From contig JARGXX010000099.1 in the NCBI GenBank assembly GCA_030374765.1, forward strand, positions 2,046,001 to 2,110,000: a DNA stretch of 64,000 nucleotides. Direction: 5' to 3'. The translations under genes were made by a program, and so were the position numbers. This document shows, one piece after another, positions 11,856 to 21,755 of this stretch. Position 1 is the stretch's first letter. The number at the start of each line of letters is the position of its first letter. This DNA is from Agarophyton chilense (lineage: Eukaryota; Rhodophyta; Florideophyceae; Gracilariales; Gracilariaceae). Under the pieces are notes generated by a model, which was not told the DNA's origin, did no database searches, and worked only from the letters and a program-made list of their open reading frames with translations.

Positions 11856-11865
11856 GAGGGGGGTA
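11856..11865 (+). promoter_or_regulatory. Polypurine tract of element A
   Basis: GAGGGGGGTA lies directly before the TGTAGTATT start of the 3' LTR, the position of the plus-strand primer in LTR retrotransposons. The same tract precedes LTR2 (near 12713) and, reverse-complemented, the B 3' LTR (17325-17334). Confidence 0.75.
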
Positions 11866-12530
11866 TGTAGTATTCTACTATGTCGGCGTTCCGATGGTTT
11901 TTTTGTCGCAAAGTCGCGGTTGGAACTCATAAGTGAGTGATGTTATCAAACTTTTGATATGAAACGCCACACCGCGTAGGATGCCAGGAAGCAGGGTACA
12001 GTGTTGGGACACGTGTTATCACGAGTGGAGTGACTTGCAACGGCGCATGTAATGGCGATCCACATGGCTGGTTTTACTACCCTTTGTAGATGTAAGTCCA
12101 TTAGGGACCTTACCCATACAGTGGTTTGGCTAGGTGGCTGACCACTGGGTATTATTTATATATTTATTTCGTCACTCACCCTGGTACACAGTATAAAGTG
12201 TACCAGAAGTGAGCGCCGACTCCAAGTAAAGGAGACAACATGGGCATCATGACAATTCTGTTCCTCGCTTAAAATTCCTTAACCGGAGATCCGGACGAGC
12301 TATAATAGATAGCCAGTCCCCACCCACTTCACGAGCCGTCTCGTACCTAAGTTCCATCAACGTTTTACAGTTGCACTGTTCACCCTCGCTGGCGAGTAGT
12401 GGCCTTACACCCCACTTCCAGCTCGCTGGTGTTGTAGCTCTACCACCCCTTTTCCTTCGCCGCAAGCGATCCATCGGCAGTCTGAACGCTATCGCAGGTG
12501 TCTGCTCTCCCTGTTAGAGCAGATACTACA
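11866..12530 (+). repeat. 3' LTR of element A (665 bp)
   Basis: Begins TGTAGTATTCTACTA and ends GGCAGATACTACA-like, so the ends are TG...CA with an 8 bp inverted repeat TGTAGTAT/ATACTACA. The first half resembles the B 3' LTR, while the second half is nearly identical to LTR2, a mosaic pattern. It is followed directly by internal sequence of a deleted copy rather than by a target duplication. Confidence 0.9.
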
Positions 12531-12722
12531 GCCGTCAAGTTAGACGGGCTGTGACCACTGCCCTTCATCGCAGGATGTGAAAAGGTGGCTGGCGCCCGAA
12601 CACCAGAAGACTGGGTGTGCTAAAAGAAGTCGTGAGAACGATGAGTACCCGGGACGCCGGTTGTCGCACATGTGGTGCACCTGTCTTACGCCCGATACGG
12701 TTCGCGCTTAGCGAGGGGGGTA
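12531..12722 (+). mobile_element. 192 bp internal remnant between two LTRs
   Basis: The stretch lies between two directly repeated LTRs. Its right end matches the end of element A (GATGAGTACCCGG motif, GGTTCGCGCTT and the polypurine tract). Its left end should be the start of an internal region. It is what remains of an element that lost almost all internal sequence. Confidence 0.7.
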
Positions 12723-13387
12723 TGTAGTATTCTACTACTTCGGCGTTCCGATGGTTTCTTTGTCGCAAAGTCGCGTTTGGAACTCATTACTGAGTGGCCT
12801 GGTCAGTGCTAGGATAAGAAGCGACACACCGCGTAGGATGCCAGGAGGCAGGGTACATTGTTGGAACACGTGGTATCCCGAGTGGAGTGGCTTGCAACGG
12901 CGCATGTAGTGGCGATCCACGTGGCTGGTTTTACTACCCTTTGTAGATGTAAGTCCATTAAGGACCATACACATACAGTGGTTTGGCTAAGTGGCTGACC
13001 ACTGGGTATTATTTATATATTTATTTGGGCACTCACCCTGGTACACAGTATAAAGTGTACCAGAAGTGAGCGCCGACTCCAAGTAAAGGAGACAACATGG
13101 GCATCATGACAATTCTGTTCCTCGCTTAAAATTCCTTAACCGGAGATCCGGACGAGCTATAATAGATAGCCAGTCCCCACCCACTTCACGAGCCGTCTCG
13201 TACCTAAGTTCCATCAACGTTTTACAGTTGCACTGTTCACCCTCGCTGGCGAGTAGTGGCCTTACACCCCACTTCCAGCTCGCTGGTGTTGTAGCTCTAC
13301 CACCCCTTTTCCTTCGCCGCAAGCGATCCATCGGCAGTCCGAACGCTGTCGCAGGTGTCTGCTCTCTCCGTTAGAGCGGATACTACA
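12723..13387 (+). repeat. Second LTR in tandem, LTR2 (665 bp)
   Basis: A full-length LTR of the A/B family with the same TGTAGTATTC start and GGATACTACA end. Its first 100 bases differ clearly from the neighbouring LTR, while the second half is nearly identical. The flank after it is CTTAC. Confidence 0.9.
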
Positions 13388-14953
13388 CTTACAGACGTAA
13401 ACCAGTTCGCTACAAGAACGGTTTTCAAGAAGTGTTAAAGTAACTAAAAACGTGATTAGATTTATTTTTCGAGAGTGCAATACGAGTTTGAGTTGTACGA
13501 AGGGTGGCCATTTACCTCCGTATTTTCCAATGGTTCCTTCAAAAATAAACTCCGACTGTGACTACCTTTTTTGATGATGGTTGTGAGTCCCGAAATTTGT
13601 ACAGTATTCCAGATATGCAGGAATACATGTCTGAAAAGTGCCAGCAGGGTCTCAATATTCTTTGTCACCGCTGGAGCTGAAAGCCATAGTTGCGCGTTAG
13701 AAAAAATAATCATAGTTGTTTTGTTTTAATTGGATAGTATGCTGCTTTAAACACTGTTAGCAGCTATTAGATTACCCTAGAAGCACGCAGTATTGACTAC
13801 AGAGTATTAATGTATATCACCTCTTTTTTGAATGTTCCAGATATCTATAGATGATGCTCTGATGTCTCCTAGTTCTCTCTCGGACGACCTCAACGAACAT
13901 TTGACACCCAAAAACATCACTTTCCTTTACCTTCGAGCCCTTCAACTCCCTCAATAAATGAGGCTTCCGCAGCCTGGGGCCCAGTGTTGCGACTGCCACT
14001 GGAAGAGCAACCTCATACGTAATAAATATCTGTGAGGCATTTGCCGCAATAGAGTGGACCAGTGAGGCGTTAGCCGCTAGAAGAAGCATCATCCTCTATC
14101 AGCCCACTGTACCGGTTGAAGCGTCCCCGGCGTGGTCGGGAGATGGTTTTTGTGTACCAATGGTACTGGATCAGTCTAGGGAGCCCTTACATAGTGGAAA
14201 GCATGGAACGGTCGTAAAGACTCGGATATGGCCTGGGATCTAGCACTGAAAGGGAAGCTTTCGCAAATGGTGCTGCATATCTTTTTACGGAAAAGATCTG
14301 CTTTGGATGTAAAATGAAAGCATTTTTTTTTATTACTTCTCTTCGAGAAGTTTTGTAAGGAATTTAAACGCCTGCTTTTGGTAAGTGCAGAGGTGGGAAA
14401 GCTGAAAAAATTGTTACACATCTGAAGTGTCTATCCGGAAGCCAAGGAGTCTGATTCCTAGTAGCTAGTAACATGAGTATTTGATTGCGTGCCGTTTCAA
14501 GAAGATCAAGAAGAAAAAGAAGTCTATATTGCAATAAGCATATGAAATTCTTTTATTCGGGCCTGCCAGCAGCGAAAAATCATTCTACAATAAACGAGTG
14601 CTTCGAATTGTGACTTCTTTTGAATCACTGCGCAGTCAAAGGACCCTTTACAATAAACTTGACTGTATTCAAAATTTTGAATGCTTATGGAATTCAAACC
14701 TTTAAATGCAGTCAAAACCATGAAAAAGACCTCATTCAAAATCTTGATTGTAGTCAAAAATTATAGGGAAAGCCAATCAAACTTCCGACTGCAGCCAAAA
14801 AGCTAGTGATTCCCCTCGAACACCATTCAAATACAATCAGAAGTTTCAAAAATATTTCTGTAAACTTGATTTTCAGTACAAAGCTGCATACGACAGATGT
14901 ATTGCATGCAAATCTCTCCCACTCTACCTCTCTCTACTAAAATCTACAAAACC
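13388..14953. other. Palindrome spacer, left part, no supported gene
   Basis: AT-rich. A minus-strand frame at 13817-14092 is open but has no recognised motif. It may belong to the hAT transposon whose transposase follows, but no terminal inverted repeats were identified. Confidence 0.4.
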
Positions 14954-16620
14954 ATGTCGTCCTCAAGCTTTCAAAGTACTAATGATTCCTCCAAATCAAT
15001 TCAAACAGATCAAGAACATATCCTACACTGAATCTAATCTTTACCGAAACTTATTGCCACTTTTAAACCTCCTCCAGATTATAATGTCGTTAGATTTCCT
15101 TTCGGAAGAAGTAACCGATCTGTTTTTTTTAAAGCAGGTATTCTCCTGGAACAAAGTGTTTCAAAAAATCGAGTTTGGCATTGCCTTACACCAAAATGTA
15201 CGAGTATTATAAATCTTCAGAAGAGTTATTCAAATGTTGCCGATCATCTGAAAGTAAAGGATAAAGTCATGTCAAAACGTACAAAAACACTGGAGCACAA
15301 AAAGAATTCATTTGCCAGTAAGATAACACGAGAAAGACTAGTATTTCTTCGAACTAATCCAACCCAGTATCTTGCACTGAATCTTTTCCGCTTAATGCCA
15401 CGTCAGGTTCTGCCATTTTCGCTGGTGAATTGGACTGAGTTCGAGTCTTTATCAGTTTTCTTGATCAAAAATTGGCGTTCAATACCAACATTCAGGCAGA
15501 AACTACTCGGCGCCTAATTAATGAGAGGTATTCTGCAACGACTATGAAATTTTGTCAACAGTTGCGAAAGGAAATTGTTTCCATTTCATTACCATTTGTG
15601 CATGTCAATTTGTATTTATGGGCTTCAAAGCAATCTAAAGACAAGTGTTTTGGCCTCCCCACATTCTTTATGAACCAAAACTTGCAGTTGAACTCTACAT
15701 TGCTAGCAGTTCGTCACTTTCGCCCTTCTTACGATTTTCTGAAAACCAATCGCCTTTCGGACGTTTTGCAGTTTTGGACTAACAAAATTCTTTTAGAGTT
15801 CAACTTGGGCTAGTGTCATATCATGTCTCCTACATCTGACAGTGAATCCGATTTTATAAGACTTTGTTCTGTTTTAGTTCCCGTCTCGTAGGACTGCTGC
15901 ACCCCCCATATGTTGAACTGGTTCCTTGTGGAGGCTTTTAGTACGGCTTTCAGCTCGCAAAATGTGCGAAACAACGAGGCGCCAGGGCTACTGCGAAAAT
16001 TAAAGAAGGTAATCGAGCATGTAAAAAGAAGTTCGGTGATGAAGCATAGTTTCAAAGAACTACAGAAAAAGTATAATGAGAAGAGTTTGACTCTTTTCTC
16101 GGATGTCTCCCATCGCTGATTATCAACTTTGTGGATATTAGTGTGGTATATGGCGCTTTGAAACTATTTATTAATTCACTACGAGCGTAACGAAATGAAA
16201 CCATTCCCCTCATAACCTAGAAAGAGAAATTGGTAAAGCTGTTTTCTCCCATGTAACTGGTAAGTGAAATAATGAAGAAATCGCAGTGTAAAATGTATCC
16301 ATTCGGAATCGATGCTTTCTTGGCGCTTTGTCGAGTTAAAAGACCATTTCTGGAATGCAATGAAGAGCTCGAAATATTTGACGCTACAAAGGATGACTAC
16401 AAGCTCCCTAAACGCCCAAGCTTGGCCCGGAATGCTTCGGATATATTCAACCTGACATCTTATTCGCGGAAACTTCCGGCAGATGCCTTGAAATTACGGT
16501 TTTATGACGGATATAATGGAACGTTACGTTCTCTCATTTTGAAGATGCAGGTTTTCTTATATCCTGCATACAGAAAGGTTGACTGTCGAAATCATACAAA
16601 AAACACATTTCAGGCATATT
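14954..16620 (+). pseudogene. hAT-family transposase pseudogene
   Basis: The ATG at 14954 opens a series of frames that together follow the hAT plan. A BED-like zinc-finger region with two cysteines sits near 15170-15200. Next come an RNase H-fold start (VNLYLWASKQSKDK, about 15605-15640), the segment SPTSDSESD near 15820-15850, the CTPHMLNWFLVEAF block near 15898-15940, and DVSHRW near 16100. The family's catalytic aspartate just before the tryptophan is tyrosine here. Frames change at least twice, and stops occur at 15811, about 15890 and 16116, so it is dead. It sits wholly in the palindrome spacer. Confidence 0.7.
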
Positions 16621-16660
16621 AGCCCAGAATCCGCGTGAGAAGTGAAGTTGTTGAACTTCT

Positions 16661-17324
16661 TGTAGTATCCGCTCTAACGGAGAGAGCAGACACCTGCGAC
16701 AGCGTTCGGACTGCCGATGGGTCGCTTGCGGCGAAGGAAAAGGGGTGGTAGAGCTACAACACCAGTGAGCTGGAAGTGGGGTGTAAGGCCACTACTCGCC
16801 AGCGAGGGTGAACAGTGCAACTGTAAAACGTTGATGAAACGTAGGTCCGAGACGGCTCGTGAAGTGGGTGGGGGCTGGCTATCTATTATAGCTCGTCCGG
16901 ATCTCCGGTTAAGGAATTTTAAGCGAGGAACAGAATAGTCATGATGCCCATGTTGTCTCCTTTACTTGGAGTCGGCGCTCACTTCTGGTACACTTTATAC
17001 TGTGTACCAGGGTGAGTGCCCAAATAATACGTAAATAATACCCAGTGGTCAGCCACTTAGCCAAACCACTGTATGGGTAAGGTCCTTAATGGACTTACAT
17101 CTACAAAGGGTAGTAAAACCAGCCATGTGGATCGCCATTACATGCGCCGTTGCAAGTCACTCCACTCGTGATAACACGTGTCCCAACACTGTACCCTGCT
17201 TCCTGGCATCCTACGCGGTGTGCCGTTTCATATCAAAAGTTTGATAACATCACTCACTTATGAGTTCCAACCGCGACTTCGCGACAAAGAAACCATCGGA
17301 ACGCCGACATAGTAGAATATTACA
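16661..17324 (-). repeat. 3' LTR of element B (664 bp)
   Basis: Reverse-complement of the family LTR, beginning TGTAGTATCC on the plus strand and ending in TTACA, followed by the polypurine tract complement CCCCCCTC. It is closer to the first half of the A 3' LTR than to B's own 5' LTR. Confidence 0.9.
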
Positions 17325-17348
17325 TACCCCCCTCGTTAAGCGCGAACC

Positions 17349-19176
17349 ATGGGGGACGCAAGAAGCGTTTATACGCAGTCGGATGGGTGCTCCGGGTACT
17401 CATCGTCATCACGAATTCCTCGCCGCCCGACGAACTCTTACAGTTCTCAACAGCATTCTGTTCCTCACCGCTCTTCAGCTCGATCTCTCGCGATGGATCC
17501 GAACGCCGGGTCCAACCCGTTCCATCTCTCCTCTGAGGATGTGCCTTCTGGGGCTCCGTCCAACACTGCTGGTTATGTGTCGCAGCCTACTGCTCAACTC
17601 GGTCCATACCGTTCGTTCCCAACACTGTACACCGGATTCCGGTCGGTACCTTTACCTCAGCCAACCGTGGCTCCGATGCCGACAGCGGCTTACATCGCCT
17701 CTGCGGGTGTGATTCGAGCTCCTTCTTGTCATGCTCAGCGGAGCTACCCGCACCCTGCGGATTTCTATGGACGAGATCCTCTCGACAACGTTGAACGTTT
17801 CGCGCAAGCGCCCTGGTTTGATCCAGTTGCTATCCACGATGACGCGTTGATACAACAGTATGTACACGGTGGGTACTTCCCTGGCGGTATTCCAGATCAC
17901 GCGATTTATAGCGACGACTGGGCGACCCATATTGCTTTTCCAGACAACGCGATTGCGCGATATTCAACGGAAACCTTGTCCGAAGCCTGTACGCGGTTCA
18001 CCAAGCTGATTAACCAGCCTCTTCACCGATTCATCAGTACGGTTATCCTCCCGCAGGACTGGGAACTAGATACCTGGAAAGCCCGTACCGACGGTGAAGG
18101 ATATTCATATATCGATACACTCGTTGAAGTCGATGTTAGCGGTTGGCGCGGTGTGCGCGGTGTGCGTGATGCAACTCTCTGCTTTCAGCAACCTCTTCTC
18201 CGTGCGGAGTTTCGCTTCCTTCGAAAGCGTGACATTCCCTTTTAAGATTCTCCCCGTTGGGAACGTCGTACTCGATCACGGTTGGGCTATTTGGTGCCGT
18301 ATCAAATGATCGAGATTGACCGCATCCAGTAGAACGCGTGCTTCGGGCGCTACATCGGTATTCCGGAGCATTGAGCGGCGATCGAGATTCCTCGTGGTTG
18401 CCCTGTGGAGCTCCCACCGGCGATCTCCTACATCGGGTCCGCGTTTGTTAACGACCCGTTCTCGGGATATTGGACGGTGGTTTATACCGAGTTTATCGCC
18501 AAGATGGCCGTCTTCCTCCTGTGGGATGCTTATGATACCTTCAGAGTTTTGGTACATGTCGCCCATAGCGCGAAAGTATGCGAGAGAACTCGATCTTTCC
18601 CTTGTTCTGGGATCCCGTGCGAACCATGCCGACTTCCTCCATCTTGTGGATTTGATCGACAGTGTCGACTGGTCTGGAGTGCCAGCTGATCAATTCGCTC
18701 GCGGAACCCGTGCAAGACACGACGACCATTCTCCTGCACGAACAGCAAGTGCTGGAGATTTCGTTCGGTACGACCCCTGGACGCCCCAGTTGATCACCTC
18801 CGAGCAGGCTCACTTTCTTCGGGAGAACCCGCGTGACATGCCACCGAACCAGCTTACTGGATACGTGTACGATGGTACTCCATCCGAGAACGGAGAGGAA
18901 CCGTATGAGGAAGCGCCGGGAGCTGAGGCTGAACTCGGTTACGAGGACGAGCCAGAGCTGGCAGGCGTAGTGACTTCCGTCGATCAATCCGCAGCGGCGG
19001 GAGTTGCTCAAGAGAACTTTCATGGGTTAACCCAACAAACGAGTGCAGTGCAGGTCGAAGATCCAGGCTTGGATCCGCTGAGGCAGTTCCTCTTAGATGC
19101 GGGCTTTCCCGTGGACCAAGTTGAGGGTGATCGCGCACAGCTTCTTGTGAACCTGCGTGCTCGAACGTCTCTTTGA
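17349..19176 (+). pseudogene. Antisense ORF of element B, unknown protein
   Basis: Counterpart of the minus-strand ORF in A. The first frame is open from the ATG at 17349 to the TAA at 18243-18245. The frame continues with two more stops (TAG near 18328 and TGA near 18372, Trp codons in A) to about 18540, where a one-base shift moves into a long frame ending at 19176. The tail is acidic and glutamine-rich. The start lies 25 bp from the LTR edge, so any transcript must begin in or next to the LTR and run against gag-pol. Transposition or regulatory function is unknown; no known domain is seen. Confidence 0.6.
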
Positions 19177-19259
19177 TGATCTTAAAAATGACTCCTAGTC
19201 AACACCCTTGCGGTGGTATCTTGATACCAATAAAACTCCGGTGACTTCGTGTCTTCACG

Positions 19260-19480
19260 GTCCCTTCTTATTTTCTAGTCTTCATCTCTTCTCGCTTCTC
19301 GAGTTCTTAACTTCTTCTTCTCGCTTCTCAAGTTTTATACTTCCCTTCTCGCTTCTCGAGTTCTTCAATCCTTCTTCTCGCTTCTCGAGTTTGTCCTAGG
19401 TGATAATCAGTAAATGTCCTTCGCTTGCGTGTCTCCACGTTTTCTCTCCATGATTTCTTGTTTTCTTCTCGCTTTTCGAG
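19260..19480 (-). repeat. Purine-rich (minus strand) degenerate repeats of element B
   Basis: Counterpart of the repeats in A: several imperfect CTTCTCGCTTCTCGAG units on the plus strand between the chromodomain gene and the antisense ORF. The palindrome GGTATC-TT-GATACC lies near 19212-19227. Confidence 0.7.
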
Positions 19481-19505
19481 TTTTTACTACCTTTGTAGCC
19501 CATAC

Positions 19506-20045
19506 TTAGAAATAGGATGTGCCCATGAGCCCGATTATCGAGGATTCCATCTCCCTCGGGAGTGGTAATCGCATGCGTCGATGATATCGCACGAGTTGCG
19601 AACGGGGGATATGAGCTATAGGTTCCCACGTATCCGCTTCCGGAGGAAAACCGTACCAACGGACTCGATACAGTAGTTCTCTAGTATCTTCATGCTCGCC
19701 ATGTTCACATATGCGATCCATAACATATTCCTGGGCGTTTCCCAATGCTTTCGCTGTTGGCGCGAGACTCCTGTTAACAGGTTTGAAATGCCTTAGAACT
19801 GATCCAAGCGTCTCTGTGTTAGCAGTCTCAGCGTCGCTAAGCGTTCGCTCGTCGACTAACTGTCGTTCTGCCCGCAGGGGCAGTGTACTCATTCCTTGAG
19901 AACCTTTCTCAGATAAAGAGCTATCCTGTTTTCCTGGTTCCATAGAAGCGTACTTCTTGCTCCTTCTCAATTCCATTCGTGGATGAACTTCCTTCGGTTT
20001 ATCCGATTCTGACCGCTGTTGGGTGGACGATGGTGCTTGCACCAC
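19506..20045 (-). pseudogene. Chromodomain tail of element B integrase
   Basis: The reading frame is continuous here, unlike A. It ends in the same chromodomain core (YRVRWYGFPPEADTWEP) about 40 residues before the C-terminus. It is separated from the integrase by the TAA near 20068 that both copies share. Confidence 0.85.
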
Positions 20046-20069
20046 GACAGGAGGCGATATTTCTTCTTC

Positions 20070-21755
20070 TTACTGCCCACGAGGGATGGGAGCCGATATC
20101 GGCGGAACAGCGAATGGTGCTTCACCTGACGGTTCAGCCTGAAGCAGCAAAGGCGCGTTTTCGCGTGCACTCATTTCCAAGTCCTTGGGGCCAAATTCCA
20201 AAACATCTTTCTTGCTTTCAGGTTCCATTTCTGTACTTAAGGGTGTGCGCGTGTTACGGGGCATATCTCGATACTTCGGAAGCTGTCCGTGATTGGCGTA
20301 CGCAACCGCCGGCGGTGGGAGATCAGGAGCTTTCTCCTCCGCTCGAGCCATTGGTGGCGGTTCACTCTCCCCAGAGTCACTTGGGCTTTTGCCTTGACGT
20401 TCCGTCGCACTTGCCTCCTTAGTTCTACCAGATACCTGGTCTTCCACTTGCGGGTTAGGCGCGACTTCAACGCGATCGCGCGATACACGTTCAACGTCCT
20501 CACCTGTCTTGATGACCACTGTGTCTTCATCAAGGTCCACCACTTTGAAAGGTCCAGCCGCTATCGGCAACAACTTATGACGAGATTCTTCCTGTTTGTC
20601 CGGACTTTCAACTCGCACGAAGACGTGACCTCCTACTCGGATTGCCGGATTTCCTCTTCGCCTTCTGGCGTCATAGTTTCGCTTATAGCGAGCTTGCGTC
20701 TTTTGAAACTCCTTAGCGGCTTCTTCCGCTCTGGCCTTCAGGCCATTCATCCTTTTCGGATGGTACTTAGCCGGGGTCGGCGCGTCCAATTCTGTCTCGT
20801 CGTCGAGCACAACCGGTAAAGCTGGAGGGTTACGTGAGAGCACGAGGTCTAACGGTGCAGTCTTTGTAGAGGTATGCACTTGCGTGTTTTACGCGTAGCA
20901 CAGAGTATCTGTAAACATGTTTCATTCTTTTGGGTGGTCCGCGATGTAGTGTCGTAATGCTGCGATCAGCGTGCGGTTGAAACGCTCCACCTGACCGTTG
21001 CATTGCGGATGATAGGTCGTAGTAAACACGTCTAGTATGCCTATAATGCGGCAAACATTCTGAAAGAGCTTTGCAACGAATTGCTTCCCATTATCAGAAC
21101 TTCTGGTGATCCGTATATAAATACCCAATGTTTGAAAAACGCCTGTGCGATTACGGCTGCGGTTATCCGCTTCAGCGGCACAATCCGCACTAGCTTCGAG
21201 AAGCGGTCGGTAATTACCAATAGGTAACGATAACCTCGCCTTGAGCGAATCAATTCCCCTAGGATGTCGATAATGACGTATTGTAAAGGCGCTTTCGCCT
21301 GGAATAACGTCATCGGTTTCGGCCTCCTGTAAAGCTTCACGCGATTCTTCGCACATGTTGTACACAACCTCACTGTAGCATAGCAGTCCATTGCCAAAGT
21401 AGGCCAGTAAAAATCTCTTCTTAGAGTCATGAACAACTTCACTCCTCCTGGATGACCAGACAGCCTTCTGTAGTGTGCCAGATGGAGTACTCGACTCTTC
21501 AAGACGTGTGGAATCACGATTTTATCATGCTTTTCGACATGTCTTAACAGTATTCCTCGTGAATCGAGTGAAAAGGGGAGCTCCTTCCCCCCGTTAAGAC
21601 GAGAGCGTATCGACGCACAAAACGTATCGTCGTGTTGCTCATTGAGGAGCTCAGTGCACGAGACTTGCTCGAGTTGAAATAAAGGGTCAGTGTCTGCTAA
21701 TGCAAGGAACGGGTCTGCATCCGAATAATCATCAAAGGTCTCTTGTTTCTCTTCT
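20070..21755 (-). pseudogene. Integrase of element B
   Basis: Same domains as in A: an H/H...C/C zinc region, an Asp in VIIDILGEL, and VERFNRTL. The middle catalytic block is broken: compared with A, seven bases are missing just before the DNG codons near 21100, so the frame is lost at the second catalytic aspartate. The TAA in the AYN motif near 20890 is shared with A. Confidence 0.85.

Larger units (their letters stand above)
2614..12530 (+). mobile_element. Element A: decayed chromodomain Ty3/Gypsy retrotransposon with antisense ORF
   Basis: Order on the plus strand is gag, a hairpin, protease, reverse transcriptase, RNase H, integrase, chromodomain, purine-rich repeats, a long minus-strand ORF, polypurine tract, and 3' LTR (11866-12530). 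RT before integrase plus a C-terminal chromodomain places it with Ty3/Gypsy chromoviruses. The usual 5' LTR is absent. The element forms the left arm of an inverted repeat with element B, with identity by eye in the mid-90s percent and stretches nearly identical. It is inactive: in-frame stops at 3981, 5630, 5765, 6833, about 6932, 7178, 8300 and 9119, plus frameshifts. Confidence 0.9.

Noticed and set aside
12247..12474. 75-codon frame repeated in four LTR-derived places (also 13104-13331 and 16717-16938)
   Set aside because: The copies are nearly identical as DNA, and the diverged solo LTR at 45872-46520 has a stop in the matching frame. There is no sign of protein-level conservation.
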